A stretch of DNA of 64,000 nt from Gordonia hongkongensis (GTDB lineage Bacteria; Actinomycetota; Actinomycetes; Mycobacteriales; Mycobacteriaceae): contig NZ_CP095552.1 in NCBI RefSeq assembly GCF_023078355.1, forward strand, positions 4,650,001 to 4,714,000, in the 5' to 3' direction. Shown in pieces: positions 17,252 through 26,245 of this stretch. Position 1 is the first letter of the stretch; each line of letters starts with the position of its first letter. A model generated the notes under the pieces. It was not told where the DNA came from, did no database searches, and worked only from the letters and a program-made list of their open reading frames with translations. The position numbers were made by a program, and so were the translations under genes.

Positions 17252-18379
17252 CTAGCCGATCACATCGGTCCAGTCGGAGAATCCCGACGGGTGATGAGGA
17301 CCGATGACGCCGTGCTCGAACAGACCGGCACCATGCCGGACGGTGCCGTCCGGTTCGGTACAGACGGCCGACCCGACGTGGTCGATCAGACTGAAGGGCG
17401 CCCGCGCCATCACCTCCGGGTCGGTGAGGTCGAAGCTGACGCGTTCGGCGAACGGTCCGTCTTTCCATGTGCCGTGTCCCCACGACGAGTCGCCGCCGTA
17501 CCCCGATCCGAACGCGATGGGAGCGAACAGTTTTGATTCCACATCGAGGACCACCCGGTCACCGGCCCGGGTCAGGAACTCGACGTGCGCGCCCCGGGGA
17601 ATCCGTGTGCCCGACGTGTAGTCGATGGCGACGCGCACACCGTCGAGTTGCTCGACGCGACCGTCCCGCCAGCGCCGCGTGCAGTCGTAGAGACTGCGAT
17701 GACCGTCGGGATCCTCCTGCAGGATCAGGAACAACTGGAAGTCGTCGAAGGCCAACGGCAGGTACAGCCACCACATACCGCGGAAGGCGGTGTCGGGCCG
17801 GCCCGCGGGTTCGGACTCACCGACGGGGCGGATGCCCCACGACCGGTCACGACTCGCCACGCTGGTGTCGTGCTCGACCGTCAACCGCTCCCCGTCGACA
17901 TCGATCCATCCCTGCCAGCTGCCCACTTGCGCAAACCGGCACGCCTGCAGGGTGACCCGCCGTTCGGTGAGCATGTCGTGCGGCTTCTCCAGCGCCGCGG
18001 GGAAGAGACCGCGCCAGGTCAGGTCGGCGGAGATCCCCTCGGTCTCGGCCAGCGTCAGATGTAGTTCTTGCAACGGCTCCAGCACATCCAGGCGGTAGCC
18101 GTTGACGTTCTGCCGCAGGCGGTCGTCGTCGATGGCGTCGCTCAGGTGCACCGCGGTCTGGGTGTCGCCGCGCCGGACGACGAAGTAGGCGTCCTTGACC
18201 CCGAGCCGCGGGTAGTAGCCGATGCCGGTCAGCGCCATGAACCGGCCCTCGCGGTCGAGGACGTTGAAGTACGAACGGTCGTAGAAGTTCCGGTCGGAGG
18301 TCGCCGGCCAGGTGATCGGCGCCGGGGCCTGATGGATCGGATATTCGTCGAGTGGACTGAGTTCCACGGACCCTCCCAT
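17252..18379 (-). CDS. Conserved hypothetical protein (DUF7064/7065-type, carotenoid-hydratase-like fold)
   Basis: The 375-residue soluble protein is rich in strands and tryptophan (DRNFYDRSYFNVLDREGRFMALTGIGYYP, DRSWGIRPVG, GMWWLYLPLAF). This pattern is typical of the actinobacterial DUF7064/7065 proteins related to the hydroxyneurosporene-synthase/AttH beta-barrels. Function is unknown; a lipid- or terpenoid-binding role is inferred from the fold. The ATG at 18379 directly abuts the operator at 18381. An in-frame GTG 12 bases on, preceded by GGAGGG, is an alternative start. It is the first gene of the three-gene minus-strand operon. Confidence 0.6.
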   Translation of the reverse strand: MGGSVELSPLDEYPIHQAPAPITWPATSDRNFYDRSYFNVLDREGRFMALTGIGYYPRLGVKDAYFVVRRGDTQTAVHLSDAIDDDRLRQNVNGYRLDVLEPLQELHLTLAETEGISADLTWRGLFPAALEKPHDMLTERRVTLQACRFAQVGSWQGWIDVDGERLTVEHDTSVASRDRSWGIRPVGESEPAGRPDTAFRGMWWLYLPLAFDDFQLFLILQEDPDGHRSLYDCTRRWRDGRVEQLDGVRVAIDYTSGTRIPRGAHVEFLTRAGDRVVLDVESKLFAPIAFGSGYGGDSSWGHGTWKDGPFAERVSFDLTDPEVMARAPFSLIDHVGSAVCTEPDGTVRHGAGLFEHGVIGPHHPSGFSDWTDVIG

Positions 18380-18380
18380 A

Positions 18381-18400
18381 AATACGATGCACACCGTATT
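18381..18400. promoter_or_regulatory. TetR operator between divergent genes (AATACG-N8-CGTATT)
   Basis: This perfect 20-bp hyphenated palindrome lies between the starts of the DUF7064/7065 operon (18379) and the TetR gene (18407/18419). It is placed to block transcription in both directions. Confidence 0.75.
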
Positions 18401-18418
18401 GCAACTATGCTGGGACTC

Positions 18419-19018
18419 ATGACAGCAGATGGCCGAAGGGAACACAAGAGGTCGAACCCTGCGTCGCCCGGACGGCCCCGCGACGGGCGGATCGATTCCG
18501 CGATCATCGCGGCCACCCGCGAACTCATCCTCGAGACGGGCTACCCGGCGCTGTCCCTCTCGGCGATCGCGGCCCGCGCGGGCACCACCACCGCGGCCAT
18601 CTACCGGCGCTGGTCCGGCAAGGCCCAACTCGTCCACGAAGCGGTGCTGGCAGCCGAAACCCTGGAACCGCCAACGGGTTCAGGTGACGCCCGACAGGAC
18701 ATCCGGGCCCTTGTCGAGATCGTGCGTGCCATGTTCAACCGACCCGAGGTGCGCGTGGCGCTTCCGGGTCTCATCGCCGACACCGTGGCCTCACCCGAGC
18801 TGCACAGTCAGATGATCGCCCGGCTCGCCGGCGACCTCACCGCCTTCGAATCCCGGTTCGGTCAGGAACGCCGGGGCGACGACCGGTTGCCCATGCTCGC
18901 GGAGGTCGTCGCCGGTACCGCGATCTTCCGCATCCTCATCCGCAGCGACGCCGCACTCGACGACGCGTGGGTCGAGGAGATGGTCGAGCTGATCACCGAG
19001 CGGTGGCCGGCGGGCTGA
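18419..19018 (+). CDS. TetR/AcrR family regulator of the divergent operon
   Basis: The 199-residue protein has an N-terminal helix-turn-helix (about residues 22-70: LSAIAARAGTTTAAIYRRWSGKAQLVHEAV) and a TetR C-terminal domain of the TetR_C_16 kind. An in-frame ATG at 18407 is an alternative start. The 3' end overlaps the convergent proline dehydrogenase gene by 26 bases. It very likely binds the palindrome at 18381 and controls the DUF7064/7065-LLM-phosphotransferase operon. Confidence 0.85.
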   Translation: MTADGRREHKRSNPASPGRPRDGRIDSAIIAATRELILETGYPALSLSAIAARAGTTTAAIYRRWSGKAQLVHEAVLAAETLEPPTGSGDARQDIRALVEIVRAMFNRPEVRVALPGLIADTVASPELHSQMIARLAGDLTAFESRFGQERRGDDRLPMLAEVVAGTAIFRILIRSDAALDDAWVEEMVELITERWPAG

Positions 19019-19946
19019 TCGGCGCGCGCCCCAGGTCGACGATGACCTGGAACACCCGCGTCGGGTCTTCGGCGATGCGGTTGAGGACGTACAACCACCA
19101 TTCCGAGCCGAAGATGCAGTATTCGCGCGTGGCGATCCCCTTCGCCGCCAAGCGGTCGAGGAGGTCGGTGCCGAGACCCATCAGCATCTCGACCTCGAGA
19201 GTGTCGGCGGCGCCGACCGAGTCGAGGACGCGGGTCAGGAGCACCTCGTCGTGGGTCGCGAGTGTGAGGGTGCCGCCGCCGTCGACGATGCGCCGCGCGA
19301 GCCGTTCGAAGCGCTCCGCCAGTGCCGGGTCCTCTCGCGACAGCGCGGTCGAATCCGATTCGTAGAACGCACCTTTGACGAGACGGATGCGGCCACCGAT
19401 CGCGAGGAGGCGTTCGACGTCGTCCGCCGAGCGGTGGAGCCGTGCCTGAAGTGTGATGCCCACGTTGTCGAATCGCTGTGACAGCCAGTCGTAGACCTCG
19501 AGAACCTGGTCGGCCCGGTCCGACCCCTCGGCCGAGATCATGAAGACCGAGTTCACCGCGGCACACGCCTGCGCCAGGCGGGAAGCGTTGTCGCGCACCA
19601 GTTCCTCCGAGACGAGGAGGCCGATGTGCGACAGATCGCCGGAGACCGTCGACGGCAGTCCGGTCCGGCCGATGTGTTCGGCGACAGACACGAACACGTC
19701 CGTGGCCGCCGTCGCTTCGGCGGCATCGCGAACGCTCTCCCCCGTGTACTCGATGCTCACCCGGTGCCCGCGTTCCACGGCGCGCGCTCCGGCGCGGATC
19801 GCGGACTCGACATCTTCTCCCGCGGTGTAGCGGTCGGCGACTCGCCGCGCACAGTCGGCGAGCGCGGGGTCGGCCATGACCCGGGACTTCAGCTCTTCGT
19901 CAAGCGCCCATCGCCGGAGAGTGTCGGCCGCAGTTGTCGTCTCCAA
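18993..19946 (-). CDS. Proline dehydrogenase
   Basis: The 317-residue TIM-barrel flavoprotein contains RVSIEYTGES, VNSVFMISAEG, ITLQARLHRS, GRIRLVKGAFYES and the C-terminal EYCIFGSEWWLYVLNRIAEDP, as in monofunctional PRODH/PutA-N proteins. It oxidises proline to pyrroline-5-carboxylate with FAD. The start is taken as TTG at 19946, seven bases after AGGTGG; no better ATG/GTG fits the family length. No P5C dehydrogenase gene is adjacent. Confidence 0.75.
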   Translation of the reverse strand: METTTAADTLRRWALDEELKSRVMADPALADCARRVADRYTAGEDVESAIRAGARAVERGHRVSIEYTGESVRDAAEATAATDVFVSVAEHIGRTGLPSTVSGDLSHIGLLVSEELVRDNASRLAQACAAVNSVFMISAEGSDRADQVLEVYDWLSQRFDNVGITLQARLHRSADDVERLLAIGGRIRLVKGAFYESDSTALSREDPALAERFERLARRIVDGGGTLTLATHDEVLLTRVLDSVGAADTLEVEMLMGLGTDLLDRLAAKGIATREYCIFGSEWWLYVLNRIAEDPTRVFQVIVDLGRAPISPPATAR

Positions 19947-20027
19947 GTCATCCCACCTCTGATCACGCCTGTGCCGACCCGCACACACTACGCGTGTGGC
20001 CCTCGAAAGTCGTTGTACCGTAATCCC

Positions 20028-20795
20028 ATGGACCGACACGCCGCGGATCTGACGGGCCTCACGACGACCCTGCACGACGACTTCACCGGCGACGGTTTCG
20101 ACCCCCGGACGTGGATCGCCGCGTATCTGCCGCACTGGTCGACACCCGAGAACTCCGCCGCCCGGTGGAGCACATCGGAGGGACGCTCACGGCTGTGCAT
20201 CGACGACGACCAGCCCGCCTGGCGGCCGTCCGAGTCGGGGATGCGGGTCTCGAGCCTGCAGACCGGGCATCACGCCGGCCCGATCGGCAGCCCGGTCGGT
20301 CAGCACGCCCACCGCGACGGACTGACCGTCACCACCGATCGCGCCTCGGAGATCCGCTTCGCCCAAACCCACGGCCGGTTCGAGGTGACCATGCGCGCGA
20401 TTCGCGATCCGGCCTCGATGGTGGCGTTCTGGCTTCTCGGCACCGAGGAGCGCCCCGACGAGTCCGGCGAGATCTGCGTCGCCGAGATCTTCGGCCCGCG
20501 GCCCGGCGAGCCCTGGACGGTCGGGGTGGGCGTCCATCCGCACCGTGACCCTCGGATCGTCGACGACTTCTCGGTCATCGAGATCCCGCACGATCTCGCC
20601 GACCTGCACGAGTACGCCGTCGACTGGGAACCTCACCGACTCGTGTTCAGCGTCGACGGGCACACGGTCAAGACGGTCGACCAGTCCATCGACTACCCGA
20701 TGCAGTTGATGCTGAGCGTCTTCGACTTCCCGGACCGCGCCGTCCCCGACTCGACGGTCGGGTACCCGCGGATCTTCGACGTGGCCGCGGTGTAG
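20028..20795 (+). CDS. Glycoside hydrolase family 16-like protein
   Basis: The 255-residue protein has a concanavalin-like fold with a GH16 catalytic-type motif, DESGEICVAEIFG, where two glutamates sit as nucleophile and acid/base. Other GH16 features are ASMVAFWLLG before it and HEYAVDWEPHRLVFSVDGHTVKTV after it. There is no signal peptide at the ATG, so a cytoplasmic or non-classical location is suggested, unusual for a glucanase. Activity is not proven by sequence. Confidence 0.7.
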   Translation: MDRHAADLTGLTTTLHDDFTGDGFDPRTWIAAYLPHWSTPENSAARWSTSEGRSRLCIDDDQPAWRPSESGMRVSSLQTGHHAGPIGSPVGQHAHRDGLTVTTDRASEIRFAQTHGRFEVTMRAIRDPASMVAFWLLGTEERPDESGEICVAEIFGPRPGEPWTVGVGVHPHRDPRIVDDFSVIEIPHDLADLHEYAVDWEPHRLVFSVDGHTVKTVDQSIDYPMQLMLSVFDFPDRAVPDSTVGYPRIFDVAAV

Positions 20796-20815
20796 GTCAG
20801 CAGACTCGACGGCAC

Positions 20816-20840
20816 CTGAGGCCTGCGGCCGGAGCCTCAG
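20816..20840. terminator. Hairpin between convergent GH16-like and LysR genes
   Basis: CTGAGGC and GCCTCAG form perfect 7-bp arms with an 11-base GC-rich loop. The LysR stop lies in the right arm. No T-tract is present, which is common in actinobacteria. Confidence 0.5.
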
Positions 20841-21748
20841 AGCGAGTTCTCGGCCGCGGCGAGGATCTGACGCCGCAGGGTCGACGAGGTGTTGGGCAGC
20901 CACATCGCACGGACGGGCGCGAACGGCGGATCGGTGAACTCGACGATCCGGATGCGGTTGACGTAGATCCAGCCGGGTTCATTGGTGACGAAGGCGCACG
21001 CCTTCGGGTGCGCGATCACCGCCGTGTGCGGGGGCGTACCCAGCAGGGTCGACAGGATGATCTTCGGTTCGAACCCGGCACGCCGACACATGCCGACGAG
21101 GATGTCGGTGTACTCGTACTCGTGCTCGGGACCCCAGACGACGATCTCGTAGCCGGCGAGGTCGGCCATGTCGACCCGGTCGTGCGCGGCCAGCGGGTGA
21201 TCGGCACGCACCGCCAGACGCAGTTCGTGTTGTGTCGCGATGGTGGTGGCCATGTCCGGCGGGGCCGCCACGCCTCGTCCGAGAGCCATGTCGATGGCTC
21301 CCGACAGCAACTCGTCGCGAATGAGTTCGGCGAAGACCGGTCGTACCGTGATCGGCACCGACGAGTCGGCGAGCACCACCGGTTCGATGATCCGGAAGAC
21401 CTCGGAGGAGGCGAGGTCCGGGGCGTGACCGATCACGAACGGCGCAGGCGAGCCGGCGTCCACCCGTCGTACCTGCGTCGCGAGCTGTTCGCCACCGGCC
21501 AGCAACGGCACTGCACCACGGTAGAGCGCCTCACCGGCAGGCGTCGGCGTGAGGCTTCGGCGCGACCGCGAGAAGAGCTCCACACCGAGGTGTCGCTCGA
21601 GTTCGCGGATCGCCGAGGAGAGCGCTTGCTGGCTGATGAACAGGTCATCCGCGGCGACACGAAGGCTGGGCGCCTCCATCACCACGACGAACATCCGCAG
21701 CCGTCGGAGGTCGATATCGCGTAGTCCGGGCTCCCCAGGACCATTCAT
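20837..21748 (-). CDS. LysR-family transcriptional regulator
   Basis: The 303-residue protein has an N-terminal winged helix (RRLRMFVVVMEAPSLRVAADDLFISQQALSSAIRELERHLG, residues about 12-55) and a periplasmic-binding-like effector domain. The ATG at 21748 follows AGGAG by seven bases. No divergent target gene is close; the GGDEF gene 308 bases away is the nearest on the other side. Confidence 0.88.
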   Translation of the reverse strand: MNGPGEPGLRDIDLRRLRMFVVVMEAPSLRVAADDLFISQQALSSAIRELERHLGVELFSRSRRSLTPTPAGEALYRGAVPLLAGGEQLATQVRRVDAGSPAPFVIGHAPDLASSEVFRIIEPVVLADSSVPITVRPVFAELIRDELLSGAIDMALGRGVAAPPDMATTIATQHELRLAVRADHPLAAHDRVDMADLAGYEIVVWGPEHEYEYTDILVGMCRRAGFEPKIILSTLLGTPPHTAVIAHPKACAFVTNEPGWIYVNRIRIVEFTDPPFAPVRAMWLPNTSSTLRRQILAAAENSL

Positions 21749-21860
21749 CAACCATCTCCTGTCAGTTATCCCGATTGATGTGATTGTAGGTTGACCATCG
21801 AGCCAATATGCTGAATTCCGCGAGGCCAGGTTCGCGTCGGCCACATCGCATTCGGACTAC

Positions 21861-21927
21861 CTGCTGGGGTCCCTCCCGCGGAGGGGACGGGAGGACCCCA
21901 GCAGGAGGCGGCTGATCGGGCCCGATC
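21861..21927. other. Two strong hairpins in the LysR-GGDEF intergenic region
   Basis: A 17-bp stem with one bulged base (arms beginning CTGCTGGGGTC and ending GACCCCAGCAG, 21861-21904) is followed by the perfect 14-bp palindrome GATCGGGCCCGATC (21914-21927). They lie between divergent genes, so they are not simple terminators for either. No T-tract and no credible ORF is seen in 21749-22056. Confidence 0.5.
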
Positions 21928-22056
21928 GGCACGACCGTCTCAGCGCGCATCAGATCGACGGCGATTCTGCCGATTCTTACATCTTTCGCTCCGTTGGGTC
22001 ATATCGCGGATTTCGAGAAGAAACGATCTTTAATCGTCCTCTAAACTCCGTAACGT

Positions 22057-23406
22057 GTGTTCGACGATTCGTCGTCGCGACATGCATGCGCGTCACGCGC
22101 ATCACGAGTGAAAGAGGACGCGGCCATCGAGCACCGAAATCGCGGAGACCACGAGGAACGGCCCGCCGCACGTTTCCGGGCTCTTCGCCACGGGCCGGCC
22201 ACCGGTGAGATATCCGGACACCCCCACCTTTTCTACGACAACGCCGATCACGTCCTCAAACAGGTCCGGATGCGCGAATGGCATGTCCGCGTCACCATCG
22301 CCGTACTGGTCGCGGTCTGCGGAGCGCTCGGCACGATCGCGCTCTTCACGCCGAGTGGCACACAGGGATCCGTCCCGCGCTCGATCGCCCTCGGCATCGT
22401 AGTCGCCACCACGATCCCGATGGCTTACGTGGTCAGCCGGGTCCACCTCGGCGTGATCTGGTGGACCAAGCAGTCGTCGATAAGAGGATTCAACACCCTG
22501 TTCGTCCTGTGGGCCGACGCTGTGCTGACCGTCGCGATACTCGCCATCTTCGACATCATCCTGGCCCAGTTCTGCGCCGTGATCTTCGCCGTCATCGGGT
22601 CATATGTGGCGCATTTCGTCCGGTCCCCGGTCGCGTACGCCCACATGATCTACTCGAGCATCGCGGTCTGCGCGATGGGCCTCGTGTCCTGGGCAGATGG
22701 CACTCCGGTGTTGAACGTCCTGTTCACCACCCTCGCATTGTTGGTCGTCACCAATGGCACCACGGCCCTTCATCGCAGTTACACATCCGATTTCCAGCGA
22801 TCACTGAAACATCAGCTCATCATGGCGAATACCGATTCGCTCACCGGATTGCTGAATCGTCGCGGCTTCATCTGCGCGACGACGACAATGCTCTGTCGCA
22901 GCCCCGCCCACCCGTTCGCATTGGTCACCGCGGATGTCGACCGGTTCAAGGCCATCAACGACGAACACGGTCACGCGACTGGTGATGACGTCCTGGAGCG
23001 GGTCGCGGCGATTCTGCAGGGGGCCACCGACGAGCAGGCCATCGTCGCGCGACTCGGCGGTGACGAGTTCGCGATCGCGACGCTTGCCGACGAGACCTCG
23101 GTGCGCGCGCTCGCCGAACGCATCCGTGCGCGGCGCATCACGATCCCCGGTGGCGCGACCGCGACGATGAGCCTGGGGATCGCCGTGGGGGTCACACCGG
23201 GCGGCCACATGTCCGCCGACGACGCCGACGCCTTCATCCGGCACGAGTTCGATGTCGCCGATGACGCGCTCTTCGACGCCAAGGCCGCAGGCCGCGACGC
23301 CTATGTGGTGGCGGGGCGCACCGCGGCCTCCCGGTCCACCGGAGGACGCCCGGCTACAACAGCACGCCCGGGTTCAGCAGACCGTCGGGGTCGAGAGCCT
23401 GCTTGA
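22057..23406 (+). CDS. Membrane-bound GGDEF diguanylate cyclase
   Basis: The 449-residue protein has about six hydrophobic segments between residues 80 and 240, then a GGDEF domain (about 265-415). NTDSLTGLLNRRGF is followed by VTADVDRFKAINDEHGHATGDDVL and an intact RLGGDEFAI, so it should make cyclic di-GMP. No RxxD inhibitory site is seen five residues before GGDEF. No sensor domain other than the membrane part is visible. The start is uncertain: GTG at 22057 keeps the open frame, but an internal ATG at 22271 is possible. The 3' end overlaps the convergent FAD oxidase gene by 53 bases. Confidence 0.82.
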   Translation: MFDDSSSRHACASRASRVKEDAAIEHRNRGDHEERPAARFRALRHGPATGEISGHPHLFYDNADHVLKQVRMREWHVRVTIAVLVAVCGALGTIALFTPSGTQGSVPRSIALGIVVATTIPMAYVVSRVHLGVIWWTKQSSIRGFNTLFVLWADAVLTVAILAIFDIILAQFCAVIFAVIGSYVAHFVRSPVAYAHMIYSSIAVCAMGLVSWADGTPVLNVLFTTLALLVVTNGTTALHRSYTSDFQRSLKHQLIMANTDSLTGLLNRRGFICATTTMLCRSPAHPFALVTADVDRFKAINDEHGHATGDDVLERVAAILQGATDEQAIVARLGGDEFAIATLADETSVRALAERIRARRITIPGGATATMSLGIAVGVTPGGHMSADDADAFIRHEFDVADDALFDAKAAGRDAYVVAGRTAASRSTGGRPATTARPGSADRRGREPA

Positions 23407-24718
23407 TCCGAGCCGTCAGTTCCATGACGTCGGGCCCCACCTGGTCGGGCAGCCAGCCCTTCTTCAGTCGCCCCACCCCGTGCTCGCCGGTGATGGTGCC
23501 GCCCAACTCGATCGCGAGGTCCATGATCTGACCGAAGGCGACCTGCGCGCGCTTCGCCTCGTCCACATCGGCGGGGTCGAAGACGATCAGCGGGTGCGTG
23601 TTGCCGTCGCCGGCGTGGGCGATCACCGAGATCATCACCCGGTTGCCGGCCGCGATCTCGGCGACACCGTCGATGAGGTCGGGCAACGAGGGCAGCGGTA
23701 CGCCGACGTCCTCGAGCAGCAACGATCCCAGCTTCTCCACCGCCGGGATCGCCGCGCGGCGGGCCGCGGTGAACGCCTCGCCCTCGACGGGGTCGTCGGT
23801 CGCGAAGACCTCGCCGACGCCATTGGACTCGAACGCCTTCCGGATGAACTCGACCTCGGCCGCGCCGGCCGCACCCGGGGCGTCGGACTGGGCGACGAGC
23901 AGCGCCCCGGCCTCTCGGTCGAGGCCCATCCGCAACAGGTCCTCGACGGCGTTGATGGCCACCGAGTCCATGAACTCGAGCATCGCGGGACGCATTTCCC
24001 CGGTCACCGCCAGCACCGCTCGGCTGGCGTCGTGCACCGAACCGAACACACCGACGACGGTGCTCGCGGGGCCTTGCGGTGGCAACAGCCGCAGGGTGAC
24101 CTCGGTGATGATCCCGAGCAGCCCCTCGCTGCCCACGAACAGCTTGGTCAGCGGCAGGCCCGCGGAGTCTTTGAGCTGCTTGCCGCCGACGCGTACCGCC
24201 CGGCCGTCGGCCAGCACCACCTCCAGGCCCAGGACGTAGTCCGTGGTGACGCCGTACTTGACGCAGCACAGTCCGCCCGCGTTGGTGGCGACATTCCCGC
24301 CGATCGAGCAGATCTCGAACGACGACGGGTCCGGCGGATACCACAGCCCCGACGCGGCGGCCGCGGCCTTCACCTCCGAGTTGAACAGTCCGGGTTGGAC
24401 GACGGCGGTGCGCGTCGCCGGGTCGACGTCGATGTCCCGCATCTTCTCGGTGGACAGCATGATCGCGCCGTCGACCGCCGTCGACCCGCCCGACAGACTG
24501 GTACCCGCACCCCGCGTGATGACCGGGACACCGTTGGCGGCACACCAGCGAACGGTGTCCTGCACTTCGGCGGTGGTGGTCGGCCGAACCAGCGCGAGCG
24601 GGGTGCCGGCCGTCGGATCGGCGGCACGGTCCTGCCGGTAGCCGGCGAGGATGTCGGCGTCGGTGACCACCATGCCGTCGGGAAGGGAAGCGGCCAGCGA
24701 ACTCGGGTCGGCACTCAT
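23354..24718 (-). CDS. FAD-linked oxidase (glycolate oxidase GlcD / D-lactate dehydrogenase type)
   Basis: The 454-residue protein has the PCMH-type FAD domain (ITRGAGTSLSGGS, CSIGGNVATNAGGLCCVKYG) and the C-terminal cap with GGTITGEHGVGRLKKGWL. This family oxidises 2-hydroxyacids such as D-lactate, glycolate or 2-hydroxyglutarate. It is divergent from the deazaflavin protein at 24795 with a 76-base spacer. Exact substrate is not determined. Confidence 0.87.
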   Translation of the reverse strand: MSADPSSLAASLPDGMVVTDADILAGYRQDRAADPTAGTPLALVRPTTTAEVQDTVRWCAANGVPVITRGAGTSLSGGSTAVDGAIMLSTEKMRDIDVDPATRTAVVQPGLFNSEVKAAAAASGLWYPPDPSSFEICSIGGNVATNAGGLCCVKYGVTTDYVLGLEVVLADGRAVRVGGKQLKDSAGLPLTKLFVGSEGLLGIITEVTLRLLPPQGPASTVVGVFGSVHDASRAVLAVTGEMRPAMLEFMDSVAINAVEDLLRMGLDREAGALLVAQSDAPGAAGAAEVEFIRKAFESNGVGEVFATDDPVEGEAFTAARRAAIPAVEKLGSLLLEDVGVPLPSLPDLIDGVAEIAAGNRVMISVIAHAGDGNTHPLIVFDPADVDEAKRAQVAFGQIMDLAIELGGTITGEHGVGRLKKGWLPDQVGPDVMELTARIKQALDPDGLLNPGVLL

Positions 24719-24794
24719 CTGTTCAGAGTATTCGCAGACCGAACGACCACGGTTTCAGATTGATACATGGCCGGAAACGCCGGGCACCGCGACA

Positions 24795-25229
24795 ATGAGC
24801 GACGTGAACGATTTCAACGCGACCGTCATCAACGAGTTCCGCTCCAACAACGGGCATGTGGACACCGCCGGCTTTGGCAAGAACCTGGTGCTCCTGCACA
24901 CGCTGGGCGCCAAGTCCGGCGAGCCGCGGATCAGTCCCCTGTTCGCCCTGCCCGACGCCGACAGCTGGCTGGTGATCGGCTCGTACGCCGGTTCGCCGAA
25001 GGCCCCGGCGTGGGTGCACAACCTGCGGGCACATCCCGGATCGGTCGCCGTGGAGGCGCCGGCGGAGAACGGCGTCGAACGGCTCGACACCGCGGTGACC
25101 GAAGTCGAGGGTGACGACTGGGAACCCGCGTGGCAGAAGTTCATCTCGGCATCCGAGCAGTTCCTGAAGTACACCGAGACCGCGCAGGGCCGCCGGTTCC
25201 CGATCTTCCGGCTGACACCGGCTCGCTGA
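24795..25229 (+). CDS. Deazaflavin (F420)-dependent nitroreductase family protein
   Basis: The 144-residue split-barrel protein of the Ddn/FDOR-A type has LLHTLGAKSGEPRISPLF and APAWVHNLRAHPGSVAVE, the region that contacts F420. Such proteins transfer hydride from F420H2 to quinones or other acceptors. The ATG at 24795 is preferred; no family sequence is recognisable upstream. Confidence 0.85.
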   Translation: MSDVNDFNATVINEFRSNNGHVDTAGFGKNLVLLHTLGAKSGEPRISPLFALPDADSWLVIGSYAGSPKAPAWVHNLRAHPGSVAVEAPAENGVERLDTAVTEVEGDDWEPAWQKFISASEQFLKYTETAQGRRFPIFRLTPAR

Positions 25230-25290
25230 CCCCGGCTCGCGGACAACGCGGTTACCGCCGTCGGCCCGCGAACGCCACTACCCTGGCAGG

Positions 25291-26241
25291 GTGTTCGAGG
25301 TTGGCGAGAGCGTGGCCGGCTTCACCATCGACGACTTCCTCGGTGGCGGGGCGAGCGCCGATGTGTTCCGGGTCCATCGCACCGGCGACGACGGGGACCC
25401 ATCGTGCGATGGGCCGCTGGCCCTGAAGGTACTGCACCCGAACGCGTCCGACCACGCGCGGGTCCGGGAGCGCTTCGAGCGGGAATTCGGGATCGCGTCG
25501 CTGCTCGACCATCCGCACATCGTGCGCATGATCGAGCACGGCGAGATCGCCTCGCCGCGCGGGTCGCTCGGGCCGCGGCACCTGCCGTCGATGTGGCTGA
25601 CCATGCAGTACATCGGCGGCCCCGCGGCGACCGCACTCGTCCCCGAGCGCGGCGACGAGCCGGACATGGACACCATCCTGCGGGTGGCGATGCAGATCGC
25701 CGATGCGCTGGATCATGCGCATTCGCAGGACATCCTGCATCGCGACGTCAAACCCGCGAACATCCTCCTCTCCCGCACCCCGCGATCTGTGGGTACACCC
25801 CTCGACGCCTACCTCTCGGACTTCGGGATCGCCCAGTTCCTCGACGACACCCGTCCACTCGCGCGCAACGGTCGTGTGCAGGGTTCCATCGGCTACGCCT
25901 CGCCCGAACTACTGCAGGCCCAGAAGCTCACCCCCGCAACCGATTTCTACGCATTCGCGTGCACGCTCGTCGAACTCATCACGGGCACACCGCCGTATCC
26001 GCGGAACACCGCTTTCGCGATCACCTATGCCCACCTCAACGACGACCCGCCGAAACTCACCCGACGCCGCCCCTGGCTGCCGTCGGCGATGAACTCGATC
26101 TTCGCCAAGGCGCTGGCGAAGTCACCGGAGGACCGGTATCCCTCGTGCACCGCCCTCGTCGAGATCCTGACCCGGCTCATGCGGGACGTGCCCGTGCCGG
26201 AGTCGCCGCAACGCTCGACCTGGTGGCCCCGCGGCCGGTGA
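25291..26241 (+). CDS. Soluble serine/threonine protein kinase
   Basis: The 316-residue protein consists of one complete Hanks-type kinase domain. The glycine loop is FLGGGASADVF, the catalytic loop HRDVKPANILL (about residues 150-160), and DFG sits in YLSDFGIAQFL; the APE-like motif is YASPE. There is no transmembrane segment or PASTA/sensor domain, unlike PknA/PknB. Substrates are unknown. It ends four bases before the convergent amidohydrolase gene. Confidence 0.88.
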   Translation: MFEVGESVAGFTIDDFLGGGASADVFRVHRTGDDGDPSCDGPLALKVLHPNASDHARVRERFEREFGIASLLDHPHIVRMIEHGEIASPRGSLGPRHLPSMWLTMQYIGGPAATALVPERGDEPDMDTILRVAMQIADALDHAHSQDILHRDVKPANILLSRTPRSVGTPLDAYLSDFGIAQFLDDTRPLARNGRVQGSIGYASPELLQAQKLTPATDFYAFACTLVELITGTPPYPRNTAFAITYAHLNDDPPKLTRRRPWLPSAMNSIFAKALAKSPEDRYPSCTALVEILTRLMRDVPVPESPQRSTWWPRGR

Positions 26242-26245
26242 GCGG

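Noticed and set aside
21749..22056. Cyclic-di-GMP riboswitch before the GGDEF gene
   Set aside because: The hairpins lack the conserved GEMM core sequences.
22057..22270. N-terminal sensory domain on the GGDEF protein
   Set aside because: The residues before the first membrane helix are polar and low in pattern; they may not even be translated.
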